Assembly: GCA_023437225.1 (NCBI GenBank)
Contig: JAEZGS010000013.1
Location: 1 to 64,000 of the forward strand
Length of the DNA: 64,000 nt
Direction: 5' to 3'
DNA from: Bacteroidota bacterium
GTDB lineage: Bacteria; Bacteroidota; Bacteroidia; Chitinophagales; Chitinophagaceae
This document shows positions 34,245-43,139 of the stretch, one piece after another. Each line of letters starts with the position of its first letter. Position 1 is the stretch's first letter. The position numbers and the translations under genes are program-made. Under the pieces are notes generated by a model that was given only the letters and a program-made list of their open reading frames with translations, searched no databases and was not told where the DNA came from.

Positions 34245-35183
34245 ATGGAATACAGGCAGCTTGGACGCACAGACCTTAAAGTGGCGCCTCTTTGTTTTGG
34301 TGGCAACGTCTTTGGGTGGACTGCCGATGAAGCGACGTCTTTTAAATTGCTTGACGCGTTTGTTGAGCGGGGATTCAATTTTATTGACACGGCCGATAGC
34401 TACAGCAGGTGGGTGCCAGGCAATAAAGGTGGCGAAAGTGAGCGCATCATTGGTAACTGGATGAAGCAACGTGGTAACAGGGAAAAAGTTATTGTTGGAA
34501 CGAAAGTAGGTTCCGACATGGGGCAGGGTCACAAGGATGTTTCCAAAAGGTACATATTACGGGCAGTAGAAGATTCTTTAAGGCGATTGCAAACACATTA
34601 TATCGACCTGTATCAAACGCATTGGGATAATGAAAATACACCGGTTGAAGAAACCCTTGAAGCTTATGATAAGCTTGTAAGGCAGGGGAAGGTTCGATGG
34701 ATTGGGGCTTCAAACCTCTCGCCCGAGCGGCTGCGAGCATCTCTTGCCTGCAGCAAGAATAATAACTTCCCGATATATCAGACGTTGCAGCCGGAGTATA
34801 ATCTATATGATCGTGAAGGTTTCGAACATGATTACCTGGAGATCTGTCGCGAAGAAGGACTGAGTGTGATCACATATTATTCGCTGGCGTCTGGTTTTCT
34901 TACGGGCAAGTATAGAACTATGTCGGATCTTGATAAGAGTACGCGAGGTGCGGGTATCCGCAAGTATCTTGATGATAAGGGCATGAGGATATTGTCAGCG
35001 CTGGATGAAGTTGCAGCAAGGAATAGCAGTACTCCCGCTGCTGTGGCCTTAGCCTGGTTAATGGCGCAACCCACGATCGCCGCACCTATTGCGAGCGCTA
35101 CGAATACCCGCCAGTTGGAAGAGTTGATGAGTGCAGCGGAGCTGAAGCTTTCTGCGGAAGACCTGGAAGTTCTTGGTGTGTAA
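34245..35183 (+). CDS. Aldo/keto reductase
   Basis: A 312-residue (alpha/beta)8 NADPH-dependent reductase. The catalytic tetrad is visible: Asp48 (FIDTADSY), Tyr53, Lys87 (VGTKVG) and His126 (YQTHWD). C-terminal PTIAAPIASATN binds the cofactor. Most like the YajO/YccK general-aldehyde branch; the substrate cannot be named. Last gene of the carbonic anhydrase run. A strand-switching heptamer array follows its stop. Confidence 0.92.
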   Translation: MEYRQLGRTDLKVAPLCFGGNVFGWTADEATSFKLLDAFVERGFNFIDTADSYSRWVPGNKGGESERIIGNWMKQRGNREKVIVGTKVGSDMGQGHKDVSKRYILRAVEDSLRRLQTHYIDLYQTHWDNENTPVEETLEAYDKLVRQGKVRWIGASNLSPERLRASLACSKNNNFPIYQTLQPEYNLYDREGFEHDYLEICREEGLSVITYYSLASGFLTGKYRTMSDLDKSTRGAGIRKYLDDKGMRILSALDEVAARNSSTPAAVALAWLMAQPTIAAPIASATNTRQLEELMSAAELKLSAEDLEVLGV

Positions 35184-35194
35184 AGCAAAAAACA

Positions 35195-35262
35195 AAATGC
35201 TAAATGCTAAATGCTAAATGGCAAATGGCATTTCCCATTTTCCATTTTCCATTTCCCATTTC
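35195..35262. repeat. Strand-switching heptamer array between convergent genes
   Basis: Five purine units (AAATGCT x3, AAATGGC x2; 35195-35229) run in phase into five pyrimidine units (ATTTCCC, ATTTTCC x2, ATTTCCC, ATTTCTC; 35230-35262+). The switch lets AAATGGCAAATGG pair with CCATTTTCCATTT with one mismatch, forming a long hairpin. It exactly fills the gap between two stop codons and may end both transcripts. Confidence 0.85.
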
Positions 35263-35264
35263 TC

Positions 35265-35714
35265 TTACGGGTTGGGTTCCTTCTTGCTGAGGTACTGGTC
35301 TGCTGCGTATTCGCGACTGCCACGTATTGCGAAAAGTATGAGCAATCCCAACGCGACTAATGACAGGATGAATTCAAACAAATTGGTATTTACCTGTCTG
35401 ATGTTGACGAAAAACGCGGCCACCACCAATACAGGTATAAGCAGGATAGAAGCCCATCGGGTAAACAGTCCGATAAGAATAAAGAAGCCGCAAAGAAGAG
35501 ACAAGTAAGAAACAACGAAAGCAAGTGTTTGTGCATTGTTTGCGAACATGTCTACATTGGTTTGGGCAATGAGACTTTCAGTGAGCGCGCTATTGCGAAG
35601 CAGCGTAATGCCTTTCCACATGAGAATGATGCCGAGCAGCGCACGCAATACTGCAACCAGGAATGTATTTCGGGGCAAAGGTCTTTCCCTGCGTGTCTGA
35701 TTCACTGTGAGCAT
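35265..35714 (-). CDS. DoxX-family membrane protein
   Basis: 149 residues with four TM helices: LVAVLRALLGIILMWKGITLL, FVVSYLSLLCGFFILIGLF, ILLIPVLVVAAFFVNI and FILSLVALGLLILFAIRG. The Arg/Lys-flanked helices and the early FLVAVLRALLG fit DoxX/DoxD-like proteins, implicated in quinone or redox functions but poorly defined. ATG 35714 starts it; the frame stays open far upstream, but that part is antisense to the amine oxidase gene and is not coding. Confidence 0.82.
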   Translation of the reverse strand: MLTVNQTRRERPLPRNTFLVAVLRALLGIILMWKGITLLRNSALTESLIAQTNVDMFANNAQTLAFVVSYLSLLCGFFILIGLFTRWASILLIPVLVVAAFFVNIRQVNTNLFEFILSLVALGLLILFAIRGSREYAADQYLSKKEPNP

Positions 35715-35826
35715 ATCGATTGGTTTATAAGTGAAACAACAGGTGCCGATTCCTTTTAAAGTTACAGAGATTTTTGCTGGCAACCGTATTACATCTGGCA
35801 TGCATAATGCAGGCAGGTAAATACTT

Positions 35827-37077
35827 ATGGAACGATCATCGATCATAATCATTGGCGCCGGGGTTGCCGGCATGGCCGCGGCACGCATATTATCAGAAAA
35901 GTTTGAGGTAACCATCCTGGAAGCAACCGACCGGGTTGGTGGTCGCTGCCTTACCATACAGGGCGATGGCTTCAGCGAGCCCGTAGAAGGAGGTGCAGAA
36001 TTTATGCACGGGCTACCCAGGCATACACTAGAACTATTGCAAGAGGCATCGCTTGAATATGAAAAAGTGGAGAACAGGTTTATGCGTATTGAAAATGGCA
36101 ATCGGGTCGATGCGCAACCAATGGATCCGCATTGGGATGAGATGCTGCAGCAGATGAAGTCGGTCATTGCAGACGCCACGCTGGAAAAATTCCTGAATGA
36201 AAACTTTCCTGGTGATGAGTTTGAAGGCCTCCGCAGGCACGCAGTTTCGTTTGCTGAAGGGTTTGACCTTGCAGATCCTAAAACTGCCAGCATAAAGTCT
36301 CTATACAGGGAATGGATGAATGAAGAAGAACAATATCGTATTAATGGTGGTTATGGTGCATTGACGGAGTGGATGCACAACGATTGCATTTCCCGCGGCG
36401 TGAACATCATGTTGAACCAGGTTGTAAGGCTGATCGAATGGAACTTTAATGAGGTTACACTCACGACTGAATCAGATCAGATCTTCAAGGCGCAACGTTG
36501 TTTGATCACCGTTCCCGTTCGAATGCTTTGCGCGAAGCAAATGCAATTTAATCCAACGATCGAAGAGTATATTGACCTTTTGACCGATATCGGTGTTGGC
36601 TCCGTTATCAAGATCCTTATTGAATTCAACGAAAAGTTTTGGAAAGAGGATACCGGTTTTATGTTAAGCGATAACACAATACCTACCTGGTGGACACAGC
36701 AACCACGCTCATCAAACATCTTAACCGGATGGTTAGGTGGACCGCAGGCTGAAAGGTTATCGGCAGAAGACGACGACACGCTATTATCAAAAGCATTTGA
36801 ATCTTTATCAAATATATTTGATCTGCCTGCTGAAAAGATCAGGGAAAATGTGCGCGCCGCAAAAGTTTTTAACTGGCAAAAATTTCCCTTCGCGCGAGGC
36901 GGTTACAGTTTCAGCACCACGCATACCAGCGAAGCACGTGGCTTATTGAATAACCCGATGCGCAATACACTTTATTTTGCTGGTGAAGGGATCAGTGCAG
37001 GCGATGCACCCGGTACAGTAGAGGCGGCACTTGCAAGTGCAATTGAACAGTGTGAAAAAATTTTAACCGCCCAATAA
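35827..37077 (+). CDS. Flavin-containing amine oxidase family protein
   Basis: 416 residues. The N-terminal Rossmann FAD motif IIIIGAGVAGMAAARIL, then the GG doublet region DRVGGRCLTI and EPVEGGAEFMHG, mark the monoamine-oxidase/NAD(P)-binding-8 family. The C-terminal FAD contact is NTLYFAGEGISAGDAPGTVEAALASA. It oxidises an amine or acts as a desaturase-like flavoprotein; substrate unknown. A nitroreductase gene follows after 25 bp, so both likely form a small operon. Confidence 0.88.
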   Translation: MERSSIIIIGAGVAGMAAARILSEKFEVTILEATDRVGGRCLTIQGDGFSEPVEGGAEFMHGLPRHTLELLQEASLEYEKVENRFMRIENGNRVDAQPMDPHWDEMLQQMKSVIADATLEKFLNENFPGDEFEGLRRHAVSFAEGFDLADPKTASIKSLYREWMNEEEQYRINGGYGALTEWMHNDCISRGVNIMLNQVVRLIEWNFNEVTLTTESDQIFKAQRCLITVPVRMLCAKQMQFNPTIEEYIDLLTDIGVGSVIKILIEFNEKFWKEDTGFMLSDNTIPTWWTQQPRSSNILTGWLGGPQAERLSAEDDDTLLSKAFESLSNIFDLPAEKIRENVRAAKVFNWQKFPFARGGYSFSTTHTSEARGLLNNPMRNTLYFAGEGISAGDAPGTVEAALASAIEQCEKILTAQ

Positions 37078-37102
37078 GCAGGTTCTTCCCGTAAATTCGA
37101 GA

Positions 37103-37681
37103 ATGCATTCGAATATTGAAGTATTGAGATCGATCATACAAAGCAGGCGGAGCATTTACCAGGGATCATATACGACAGACGAAATACCTGATAGCGTTAT
37201 CTGGGAAATTCTTCGCAGCGCGAATTATGCGCCCACGCATAAACTTACGGAACCCTGGCGGTTCGTGGTCTTCAGGCATCAAGGCAAAACCCGCCTGGGT
37301 ATTGAGCTTGCGCGTCTCTATAAAGAAATTACACCGGAGGAAAAATTCCTGCAAAAGAAATACGACGGGATCTTAGATAAGATCAGGCAGAGCAGTTGTG
37401 TGATTGCAATAAATATTGAATTGCATCCCGAAAAAATTGCCGAGTTTGAAGAGATTTCTTCCGTTGCGGCAGCGGTTCAAAATATGTGGCTGACAGCAAC
37501 TGCCTTAAATGTCGGCTGTTACTGGAGTACTCCCGACATGATCCATTCACTGAACGAATTTCTTGGCCTGCAGGAGAATCAAAAATGCATTGGTCTGTTC
37601 TATATGGGTTATCATAACGAACCCGATAAAGAAGCAACACGCGGATCAATTGAAGACAAAGTGCGTTGGGTAATAGAGTGA
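37103..37681 (+). CDS. Nitroreductase family protein
   Basis: A 192-residue FMN-dependent oxidoreductase. The start IIQSRRSIYQGSY gives the FMN-phosphate Arg pair. APTHKLTEPWRFVVFR, ISSVAAAVQNMWLTATALNVGCYWSTP and LGLFYMGY-like IGLFYMGYHNE follow. Resembles the compact YdjA-type branch. It reduces nitro compounds or quinones with NAD(P)H. It follows the amine-oxidase gene; a long heptamer array begins 13 bp after its stop. Confidence 0.88.
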   Translation: MHSNIEVLRSIIQSRRSIYQGSYTTDEIPDSVIWEILRSANYAPTHKLTEPWRFVVFRHQGKTRLGIELARLYKEITPEEKFLQKKYDGILDKIRQSSCVIAINIELHPEKIAEFEEISSVAAAVQNMWLTATALNVGCYWSTPDMIHSLNEFLGLQENQKCIGLFYMGYHNEPDKEATRGSIEDKVRWVIE

Positions 37682-37694
37682 GCGATCTATAATG

Positions 37695-37792
37695 AAACGG
37701 GAAACGGGAAACGGAAAACGGAAAAATGGAAACGGGAAACTGGAAACGGAAAACGGGAAACTGGAAACTGGAAACGGAAAACGGGAAAAAAG
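37695..37792 (+). repeat. Heptamer array, 14 in-phase units
   Basis: Fourteen consecutive 7-bp units, mostly AAACGGG, AAACGGA and AAACTGG, without a phase slip; degenerate copies run on to about 37808. It lies between co-directional genes, ending about 20 bp before the ATG at 37829, so it is probably in the leader or transcript of the sugar isomerase. Confidence 0.9.
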
Positions 37793-37828
37793 TGAAAACT
37801 GGAAACGGGCAATAGAAAATAAAAAATC

Positions 37829-39103
37829 ATGGAGTTATTAAATTCTCATCTTCATCAAATCAATGAATCATTAGTTAAAGCACATCAACGCAGGTTTGAA
37901 TTTGCAGTTGCTTCAATACATGATGCTGAAGCCATTCTTAAAAAACTAGCTGACTTCCAGGTTGCGATTCCTTCATGGGCTTTGGGAACGGGTGGCACAC
38001 GCTTCGGCCGATTCGCTGGTGGTGGTGAGCCGCGGAGCCTTGAAGAGAAGATCGAAGATGTGGCACTTCTTCATAAGCTTAATGCAAACAGCGGCGCAAT
38101 TTCGCTTCACATTCCGTGGGACATTCCATCCAATGCTCAAGGTATACGTGCACTTGCAGCGCAACATGGACTTCGCTTTGATGCGGTAAATTCCAACACA
38201 TTCCAGGACCAACCGGGGCAGGAACATAGTTATAAGTTCGGTTCCATGCAGCACACAGATAAAGCCGTGCGAAAACAAGCGGTGGAGCATAATATTGAAG
38301 TGATAAAACATGGGGTTGAGCTGGGCTCTGAGGCGATCACTGTATGGTTGTCCGACGGTTCAAACTTCCCCGGGCAATTGAATTTCAGGAATGCTTTCAG
38401 TAATGTTCTGGAGTCCTTGCAGGAAGTATATGCGGCAATGCCCGAAAACTGGAAAATGTTTGTGGAATACAAATGCTATGAACCTAATTTTTATTCGATG
38501 ACCGTAGGGGACTGGGGACAATCGTATTTGTTGTGCTCCAAGCTCGGTCCGCGTGCATCTGTATTGGTAGACCTTGGTCATCATCTTCCCAACGCTAACA
38601 TCGAGCAGATCGTTTCCCTTCTGTTGATGGAAAAAAAATTAGCCGGCTTTCATTTCAACGATTCAAAATATGGCGACGATGATCTTACTGTCGGCTCAAT
38701 AAATCCTTACCAGCTTTTTCTGATCTTCTGTGAGTTGGTTGCTGGCATGGACGAGAATAATATGGATCATGCCCGCGATCTTGGCTGGATGATCGATGCA
38801 TCTCACAATTTAAAAGATCCATTGGAAGACCTGTTACAATCGGTGGAGGCGATCATGATCGCTTATGCACAGGCGTTGCTGGTCGACCGAAAAGCACTGG
38901 AAGAAGCCAGGCAAAATAACGATGCGGTGCGCGCCCAGGAAATATTACAAGAGGCATATCGAACAGACGTGCGTCCATTGATCGCTGAGGCCAGGTTGCG
39001 CAGTGGTGGTGCACTCCAGCCGGTGGAAGCGTTTCGCAAATTAAAAATCCGGCAGGACCTTATAAACAAAAGAGGAACTGCTACTGTAGCTACAGGCTTG
39101 TAA
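37829..39103 (+). CDS. L-rhamnose isomerase (RhaI type)
   Basis: 424 residues, near the 430 usual for Pseudomonas-type L-rhamnose isomerase, which converts L-rhamnose to L-rhamnulose and has broad aldose/ketose activity. Seen: PSWALGTGGTRFGRF (about 49-63), SLHIPWD, a metal-site set including WLSDGSNFPGQ, VEYKCYEPNFY, VLVDLGHHLPNANIEQIV and GFHFNDSKYGDDDLTVGSI. TIM-barrel, Mn-dependent, cytoplasmic. The other rhamnose catabolic genes are not in the window. Its stop abuts the stop of the convergent DUF885 gene with no base between. Confidence 0.88.
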   Translation: MELLNSHLHQINESLVKAHQRRFEFAVASIHDAEAILKKLADFQVAIPSWALGTGGTRFGRFAGGGEPRSLEEKIEDVALLHKLNANSGAISLHIPWDIPSNAQGIRALAAQHGLRFDAVNSNTFQDQPGQEHSYKFGSMQHTDKAVRKQAVEHNIEVIKHGVELGSEAITVWLSDGSNFPGQLNFRNAFSNVLESLQEVYAAMPENWKMFVEYKCYEPNFYSMTVGDWGQSYLLCSKLGPRASVLVDLGHHLPNANIEQIVSLLLMEKKLAGFHFNDSKYGDDDLTVGSINPYQLFLIFCELVAGMDENNMDHARDLGWMIDASHNLKDPLEDLLQSVEAIMIAYAQALLVDRKALEEARQNNDAVRAQEILQEAYRTDVRPLIAEARLRSGGALQPVEAFRKLKIRQDLINKRGTATVATGL

Positions 39104-40411
39104 TTACTTTATTGAAAGTTCCGAAGTACGAACCTGATTCGAAAGAAGGTGGTAGAATATTTCCCATCTTTTCGTGGGAGCCGATGCTGTTCCGCCTTTG
39201 GATTCAACGTAGTTTTTTACCAGGTCCTGACCGAATGCGTAGTTGATGACGTAGCTACGATATTTGCGACTGAAAGCGATCGATCGCTTTGCATCGGCTT
39301 CTTTCATCAAGGCGTATTCAGTTAACCAGCGAATTGCTTCCTGCTCGTTGATCTTATTGTCGAGCAGTCTTCGGGTTACTTCAGTACTGACGTTTTTCAA
39401 TTTTCCTTTTATTTCAAGTGCCTGGAAGTATGCATTAAGTCCTGAAGTATCGATCCCTGCAAGCGGAAGGAGCCGGGTTCGTGTAAACACTATTTTCTCA
39501 TCCCCGGGAAAAGCAACACTGATGCCGTAGTTAGCGCTGCCTTCTGCGATGAGCGACTGTGGACTGAACAATGGATATAAGGAAGCTTCAACATACCCGC
39601 GGTCCCGATAAAGGTGTTTTTCGAGTAACATGTTGTATACATGATGACCGGGATATCCTTCGTGGCTGGCTATATCAATCACCCGTTCAACCGAGGTGGT
39701 GATGTCTGTATTGAACTGAATAAGACTTTGATAGTTTCCCTGGTACCAGTTATAACCGCTCCAGGGCTTGTCATTTACATATTCAAGATGGAAAGCTTCA
39801 TTCGCTGGTAACTCATAATGCACTTTTGTTCGTTGCCTGCTTTCATTGATGGCGGCTTTCAATACCGTATCCAGTTTTTCGCGCGGTATAACAAATTTGT
39901 TGGTGAGTGATTGAAATCGTTCATTAATGGACCCATCACCAGGTAGCAATTGGTCAAGTTGCGTAACGAGTGATTGAAATTCCTGCTCCGAAAATGTGGG
40001 TGGCTTCACTCCAAATAATTGGCGTGCTTCCTCATCAAACGAAGTAAAATTTCCGGCAAACATTCGAATGCGCTGATCAAACGCAGTGAGCTGATCGCGC
40101 ATCCATTTTGACCTTATTTGCAATCCATCATCTTTATGGGTAGTAAACGGTTGGAGCTCCTCGCTCAATTGCCGAACCGCATTGGCAAAACTATCTGCAG
40201 GAAAAGCTGGCTGCGGGGGTGTAATTGGTTTAAGTGAGTCAGGACCATAATATGCGTCTACGAAATCTGAATCATACTGCCCAATGCTGAGTCCTAAGCG
40301 AACATAACGTTCTGCCAATTTATCAAGATTCAATTTTGGATCGCCTGTTGCTGCTTTTTGGGAACAGGAGGTCAGCAGGAAAAAAAACATCAGGTATGCG
40401 TAGAATTTCAT
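39104..40411 (-). CDS. DUF885 family lipoprotein (putative metallopeptidase)
   Basis: 435 residues. The lipoprotein signal ends LLTSC (Cys16). The zinc-type motif HEGYPGHH (250-257) with downstream EGSANYG (Glu290) matches DUF885, whose members are thought to be M32-like metallopeptidases. It should be tethered in the envelope. The gene overlaps the upstream four-TM gene by 4 bp and is third in a minus-strand run led by a HEAT-repeat protein. Confidence 0.85.
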   Translation of the reverse strand: MKFYAYLMFFFLLTSCSQKAATGDPKLNLDKLAERYVRLGLSIGQYDSDFVDAYYGPDSLKPITPPQPAFPADSFANAVRQLSEELQPFTTHKDDGLQIRSKWMRDQLTAFDQRIRMFAGNFTSFDEEARQLFGVKPPTFSEQEFQSLVTQLDQLLPGDGSINERFQSLTNKFVIPREKLDTVLKAAINESRQRTKVHYELPANEAFHLEYVNDKPWSGYNWYQGNYQSLIQFNTDITTSVERVIDIASHEGYPGHHVYNMLLEKHLYRDRGYVEASLYPLFSPQSLIAEGSANYGISVAFPGDEKIVFTRTRLLPLAGIDTSGLNAYFQALEIKGKLKNVSTEVTRRLLDNKINEQEAIRWLTEYALMKEADAKRSIAFSRKYRSYVINYAFGQDLVKNYVESKGGTASAPTKRWEIFYHLLSNQVRTSELSIK

Positions 40412-40890
40412 AGTGTCTTATTCTTATTAAACAGGCTACCCATGATCGAAATTACCAGGGCTTGGATCGGTGCAAGGTAAAAATTTGCTGTAGTAAAAAG
40501 CTTTAATGGATCAGGATAATTGAATGCCGGCCAAAAGAATACATGAATGAACAACACAAGAAGATATATTATAGAAATGAGCAGACAGATATGTACATTC
40601 CGTTTATTGACCAGAATTGGTGCTGTGTCTGAAGGCTGGCTTTGAAAGTTGATGGTTGCGAACATCAGAGCCAGGGTAGGAAAGATCATCGGCACAAACC
40701 ATCCCCATACCTGCTGTGCAAAACTTTCAGTTCCTGTTTCAGTAGTGCGTTCAAACGTGCGACTCACAGTCTGGTATATTAAAGGTGCGATGGACAGTGC
40801 TGAACCCGAAAGCCAAACATATAACAATCGCGTGCGTGCTATTTCAAGTGTCATGTTGTTTGACGGAGTGTTGGCGGCACTTACATTCAT
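40408..40890 (-). CDS. Four-TM membrane protein, unknown
   Basis: 160 residues with four hydrophobic helices: LLYVWLSGSALSIAPLIYQTV, WGWFVPMIFPTLALMFATI, HICLLISIIYLLVLFIHVFF and FYLAPIQALVISIMGSLF. No family recognised. It lies 9 bp after the HEAT-repeat gene and overlaps the DUF885 gene by 4 bp, so its protein likely works with one of those two envelope proteins. Confidence 0.72.
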   Translation of the reverse strand: MNVSAANTPSNNMTLEIARTRLLYVWLSGSALSIAPLIYQTVSRTFERTTETGTESFAQQVWGWFVPMIFPTLALMFATINFQSQPSDTAPILVNKRNVHICLLISIIYLLVLFIHVFFWPAFNYPDPLKLFTTANFYLAPIQALVISIMGSLFNKNKTL

Positions 40891-40899
40891 ATGTTTCGT

Positions 40900-43065
40900 T
40901 TAGAATTTTGTGGGTAAATTAAGCGACTTCAAATGATCAAATGCTGAAAGTTCATTTTCTGTGTTGCTGAGCTGACGGATCACTCCGCCGTTTTTTTGAA
41001 AATAATGATACACCAGCACATGCAGATAGTAATTTTTGCTCGGCTTTTCCATTAAAGTTGGTGATAATACAAACCCGCCGGTATTATAGAGGTCTTCATT
41101 CAATGAAATATTCTTAAATGGACTTCCGTTATCCTGAAAATTCGCATTAGTAGTTACCAAAAATGTGAGGGTTCGCCAATATCCTATGTTCCCAGACGAC
41201 AAAATGCTGGCAAATGTGCCCGTGGTTTCTTTAGACCATCTTTTAATATTTACTTTCTGACCCTGACGTGTAGTTTTTTCTGGTTTGGTCATTATTGCGA
41301 ATCCATCTTTGATTTCAAACATGCGCATAAAATCTGGTTGATAACCCGCAACAATAAGTGATTCAACAATCCTTTTTCTAACATCTGATAATGTTCCTGA
41401 TTTTTGTATTGCCGTGATATCTATCAACGCCCGACAGGTACTTGGGGGAGGCGGCCAAAACGATGCAGCTTTAGCAGTTCCACCGCCAGGTCCTGCGCCC
41501 CAAGCGCCGATGCCATATGTTCCTTCACCAGCAAAAAGTTCTCTCTGTTCCTCATGAAAGCGCTGGATAATTAAGCGATTAATCAACAGGGTGGTAGCGA
41601 TTTTCGCGGATGTCTCGGGATGAATTTTTTTCGCAATTCCAAGATCCGCTGCGGCTTCCTGCAATTGATAATCGCCGGAGGATTGGTATCGGACTATGGT
41701 CTCTCTAAGTGGTTCATCTATATGCTGGAGGTAAAGGGCGAACTGTAAAGCCATCAATTGAATTCTCCTGCTTTTCTCGGTTAACCCCTTTTTCACCAGC
41801 ACGTTCAAAGAGGAATCATTAACAGGCAGGCGGCGATCAGATTGTGGAGCAACAATAAACGTTTCCTTTAATTTTTCGAGTGCCATCGCAATCTCAAGAT
41901 TGTCTCCGAAGTATGGATCTATATTCATCAACTCCTTTTCTTTGTTCGTGAGCCCGGTTTTATTGATGATATAAAACGGATTTACCTCTGCATACAAAAA
42001 CCCATCGCTGATCCGCGCATAAAAAAAGAATTCGTAAAGATTAACAGGACTGATGTCGTTAGGTTGGTAGATGCCATAATTATCTGTAAGAATATATCCC
42101 ATCGTGAGATAAGCGAAATCCTTCGAAGAGCTTGTTTCGTATATCCTCTTGAGCTTCGGTAAATACTTTAATCCATAGCGACCGCTGTTTGCAAGGATCG
42201 CCAGTACAATAGTTTCATTTTCGAACGGTAGGGCAAAAAGGTCGCCTTCGTAGTAGCCAACCAGGAACGGGAATTCAAGAAGCATTTGCGATACCCCATA
42301 TAGATGTGCAGTATCAGACAAACCCCTGATATTGTCATTAAGAGTTTTTACGAGTTTAAGCGTATCAATTACATCTGCATTGATAGAAGTAGTGTCAGGG
42401 AGCGAAGTGTCTTTTGGCTCGTATTCAACCTGCTCATCATTTACCATTACCTGTTTAAATAACGATGGAATACCAGGTGATGCCATTGCTGACGCGGACA
42501 CTTTTTTTGCATCAAGCATTCTCAGACAAAATAGAGCATAAAAACTTGTTCTTGTTAGTAAGTATTCTTCGTCTTGTTTGACTCCGCTGGTTACTATCTT
42601 TTTAGCGCGCTCGCCATCATCAAGGTACCATGTAGTAGGTGCGTCTTCATCAAGATATCCGCGGTTTTTTCGCAACGAATCGAGGAGAAATGGTATTGCT
42701 TTTTCTCCAAACATTCCTACTGCAACACATGCGTATTGCCTTACCTTTTTATCACTATCACGAAATTTTGCAATCAACAGAGGAATACTCCTTGAAGGTT
42801 GATATTGAAGCATTCCTACAGTGTAAGCTACGTACCGACGAACAAATGGATCACGGTGATAAAGTGCCGCTGTCAGCTTTTTGAATTCTTTTTGTTGGTC
42901 GCCGGTGATGCTGTCGAGAGTTAATGCCGCAGCAAACCTGGCTGCATTGTTTTTTGAAGACAGCGCTTTTAAATATTTGTCGACAGCAGTGGACGGTTGC
43001 GACCATGCAAAAAATGGCAAGGCGATTGCAAACAAAGCAAGCAAGGCTCTTGAGTTAAAACTCAT
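40900..43065 (-). CDS. Secreted HEAT-repeat protein, unknown
   Basis: 721 residues with a signal peptide (cleavage after FFAWSQ, about 23). Residues about 30-140 contain HEAT-like helical pairs (AARFAAALTLDSI, DPFVRRYVAYTVGML, DKKVRQYACVAVGMFGEKAIPFLLDSL). The middle has further helical repeats (ESRRIQLMALQFALYL-like). A Gly/Ala linker and PPPP stretch (about 530-550) leads to a C-terminal domain (RALIDITAIQKSGTLSDVRKRIVESLIVAGYQPDFM) that I do not recognise. Probably a periplasmic protein-binding scaffold. It is first in a run with a membrane protein and a DUF885 peptidase-like lipoprotein. Confidence 0.72.
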   Translation of the reverse strand: MSFNSRALLALFAIALPFFAWSQPSTAVDKYLKALSSKNNAARFAAALTLDSITGDQQKEFKKLTAALYHRDPFVRRYVAYTVGMLQYQPSRSIPLLIAKFRDSDKKVRQYACVAVGMFGEKAIPFLLDSLRKNRGYLDEDAPTTWYLDDGERAKKIVTSGVKQDEEYLLTRTSFYALFCLRMLDAKKVSASAMASPGIPSLFKQVMVNDEQVEYEPKDTSLPDTTSINADVIDTLKLVKTLNDNIRGLSDTAHLYGVSQMLLEFPFLVGYYEGDLFALPFENETIVLAILANSGRYGLKYLPKLKRIYETSSSKDFAYLTMGYILTDNYGIYQPNDISPVNLYEFFFYARISDGFLYAEVNPFYIINKTGLTNKEKELMNIDPYFGDNLEIAMALEKLKETFIVAPQSDRRLPVNDSSLNVLVKKGLTEKSRRIQLMALQFALYLQHIDEPLRETIVRYQSSGDYQLQEAAADLGIAKKIHPETSAKIATTLLINRLIIQRFHEEQRELFAGEGTYGIGAWGAGPGGGTAKAASFWPPPPSTCRALIDITAIQKSGTLSDVRKRIVESLIVAGYQPDFMRMFEIKDGFAIMTKPEKTTRQGQKVNIKRWSKETTGTFASILSSGNIGYWRTLTFLVTTNANFQDNGSPFKNISLNEDLYNTGGFVLSPTLMEKPSKNYYLHVLVYHYFQKNGGVIRQLSNTENELSAFDHLKSLNLPTKF

Positions 43066-43139
43066 GCGCGTTGGATTTAAATGAATTCTGCTCTAATAAG
43101 ATATAAACCGGAATTCAAAAACCCAAGTGATCTTTTATT

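Noticed and set aside
35715..36293. 193-residue upstream extension of the DoxX frame
   Set aside because: Antisense to the amine oxidase gene; the DoxX helices begin after ATG 35714.
37695..37792. CRISPR-like array
   Set aside because: Units are 7 bp and contiguous with no unique spacers, so it is a simple tandem repeat.
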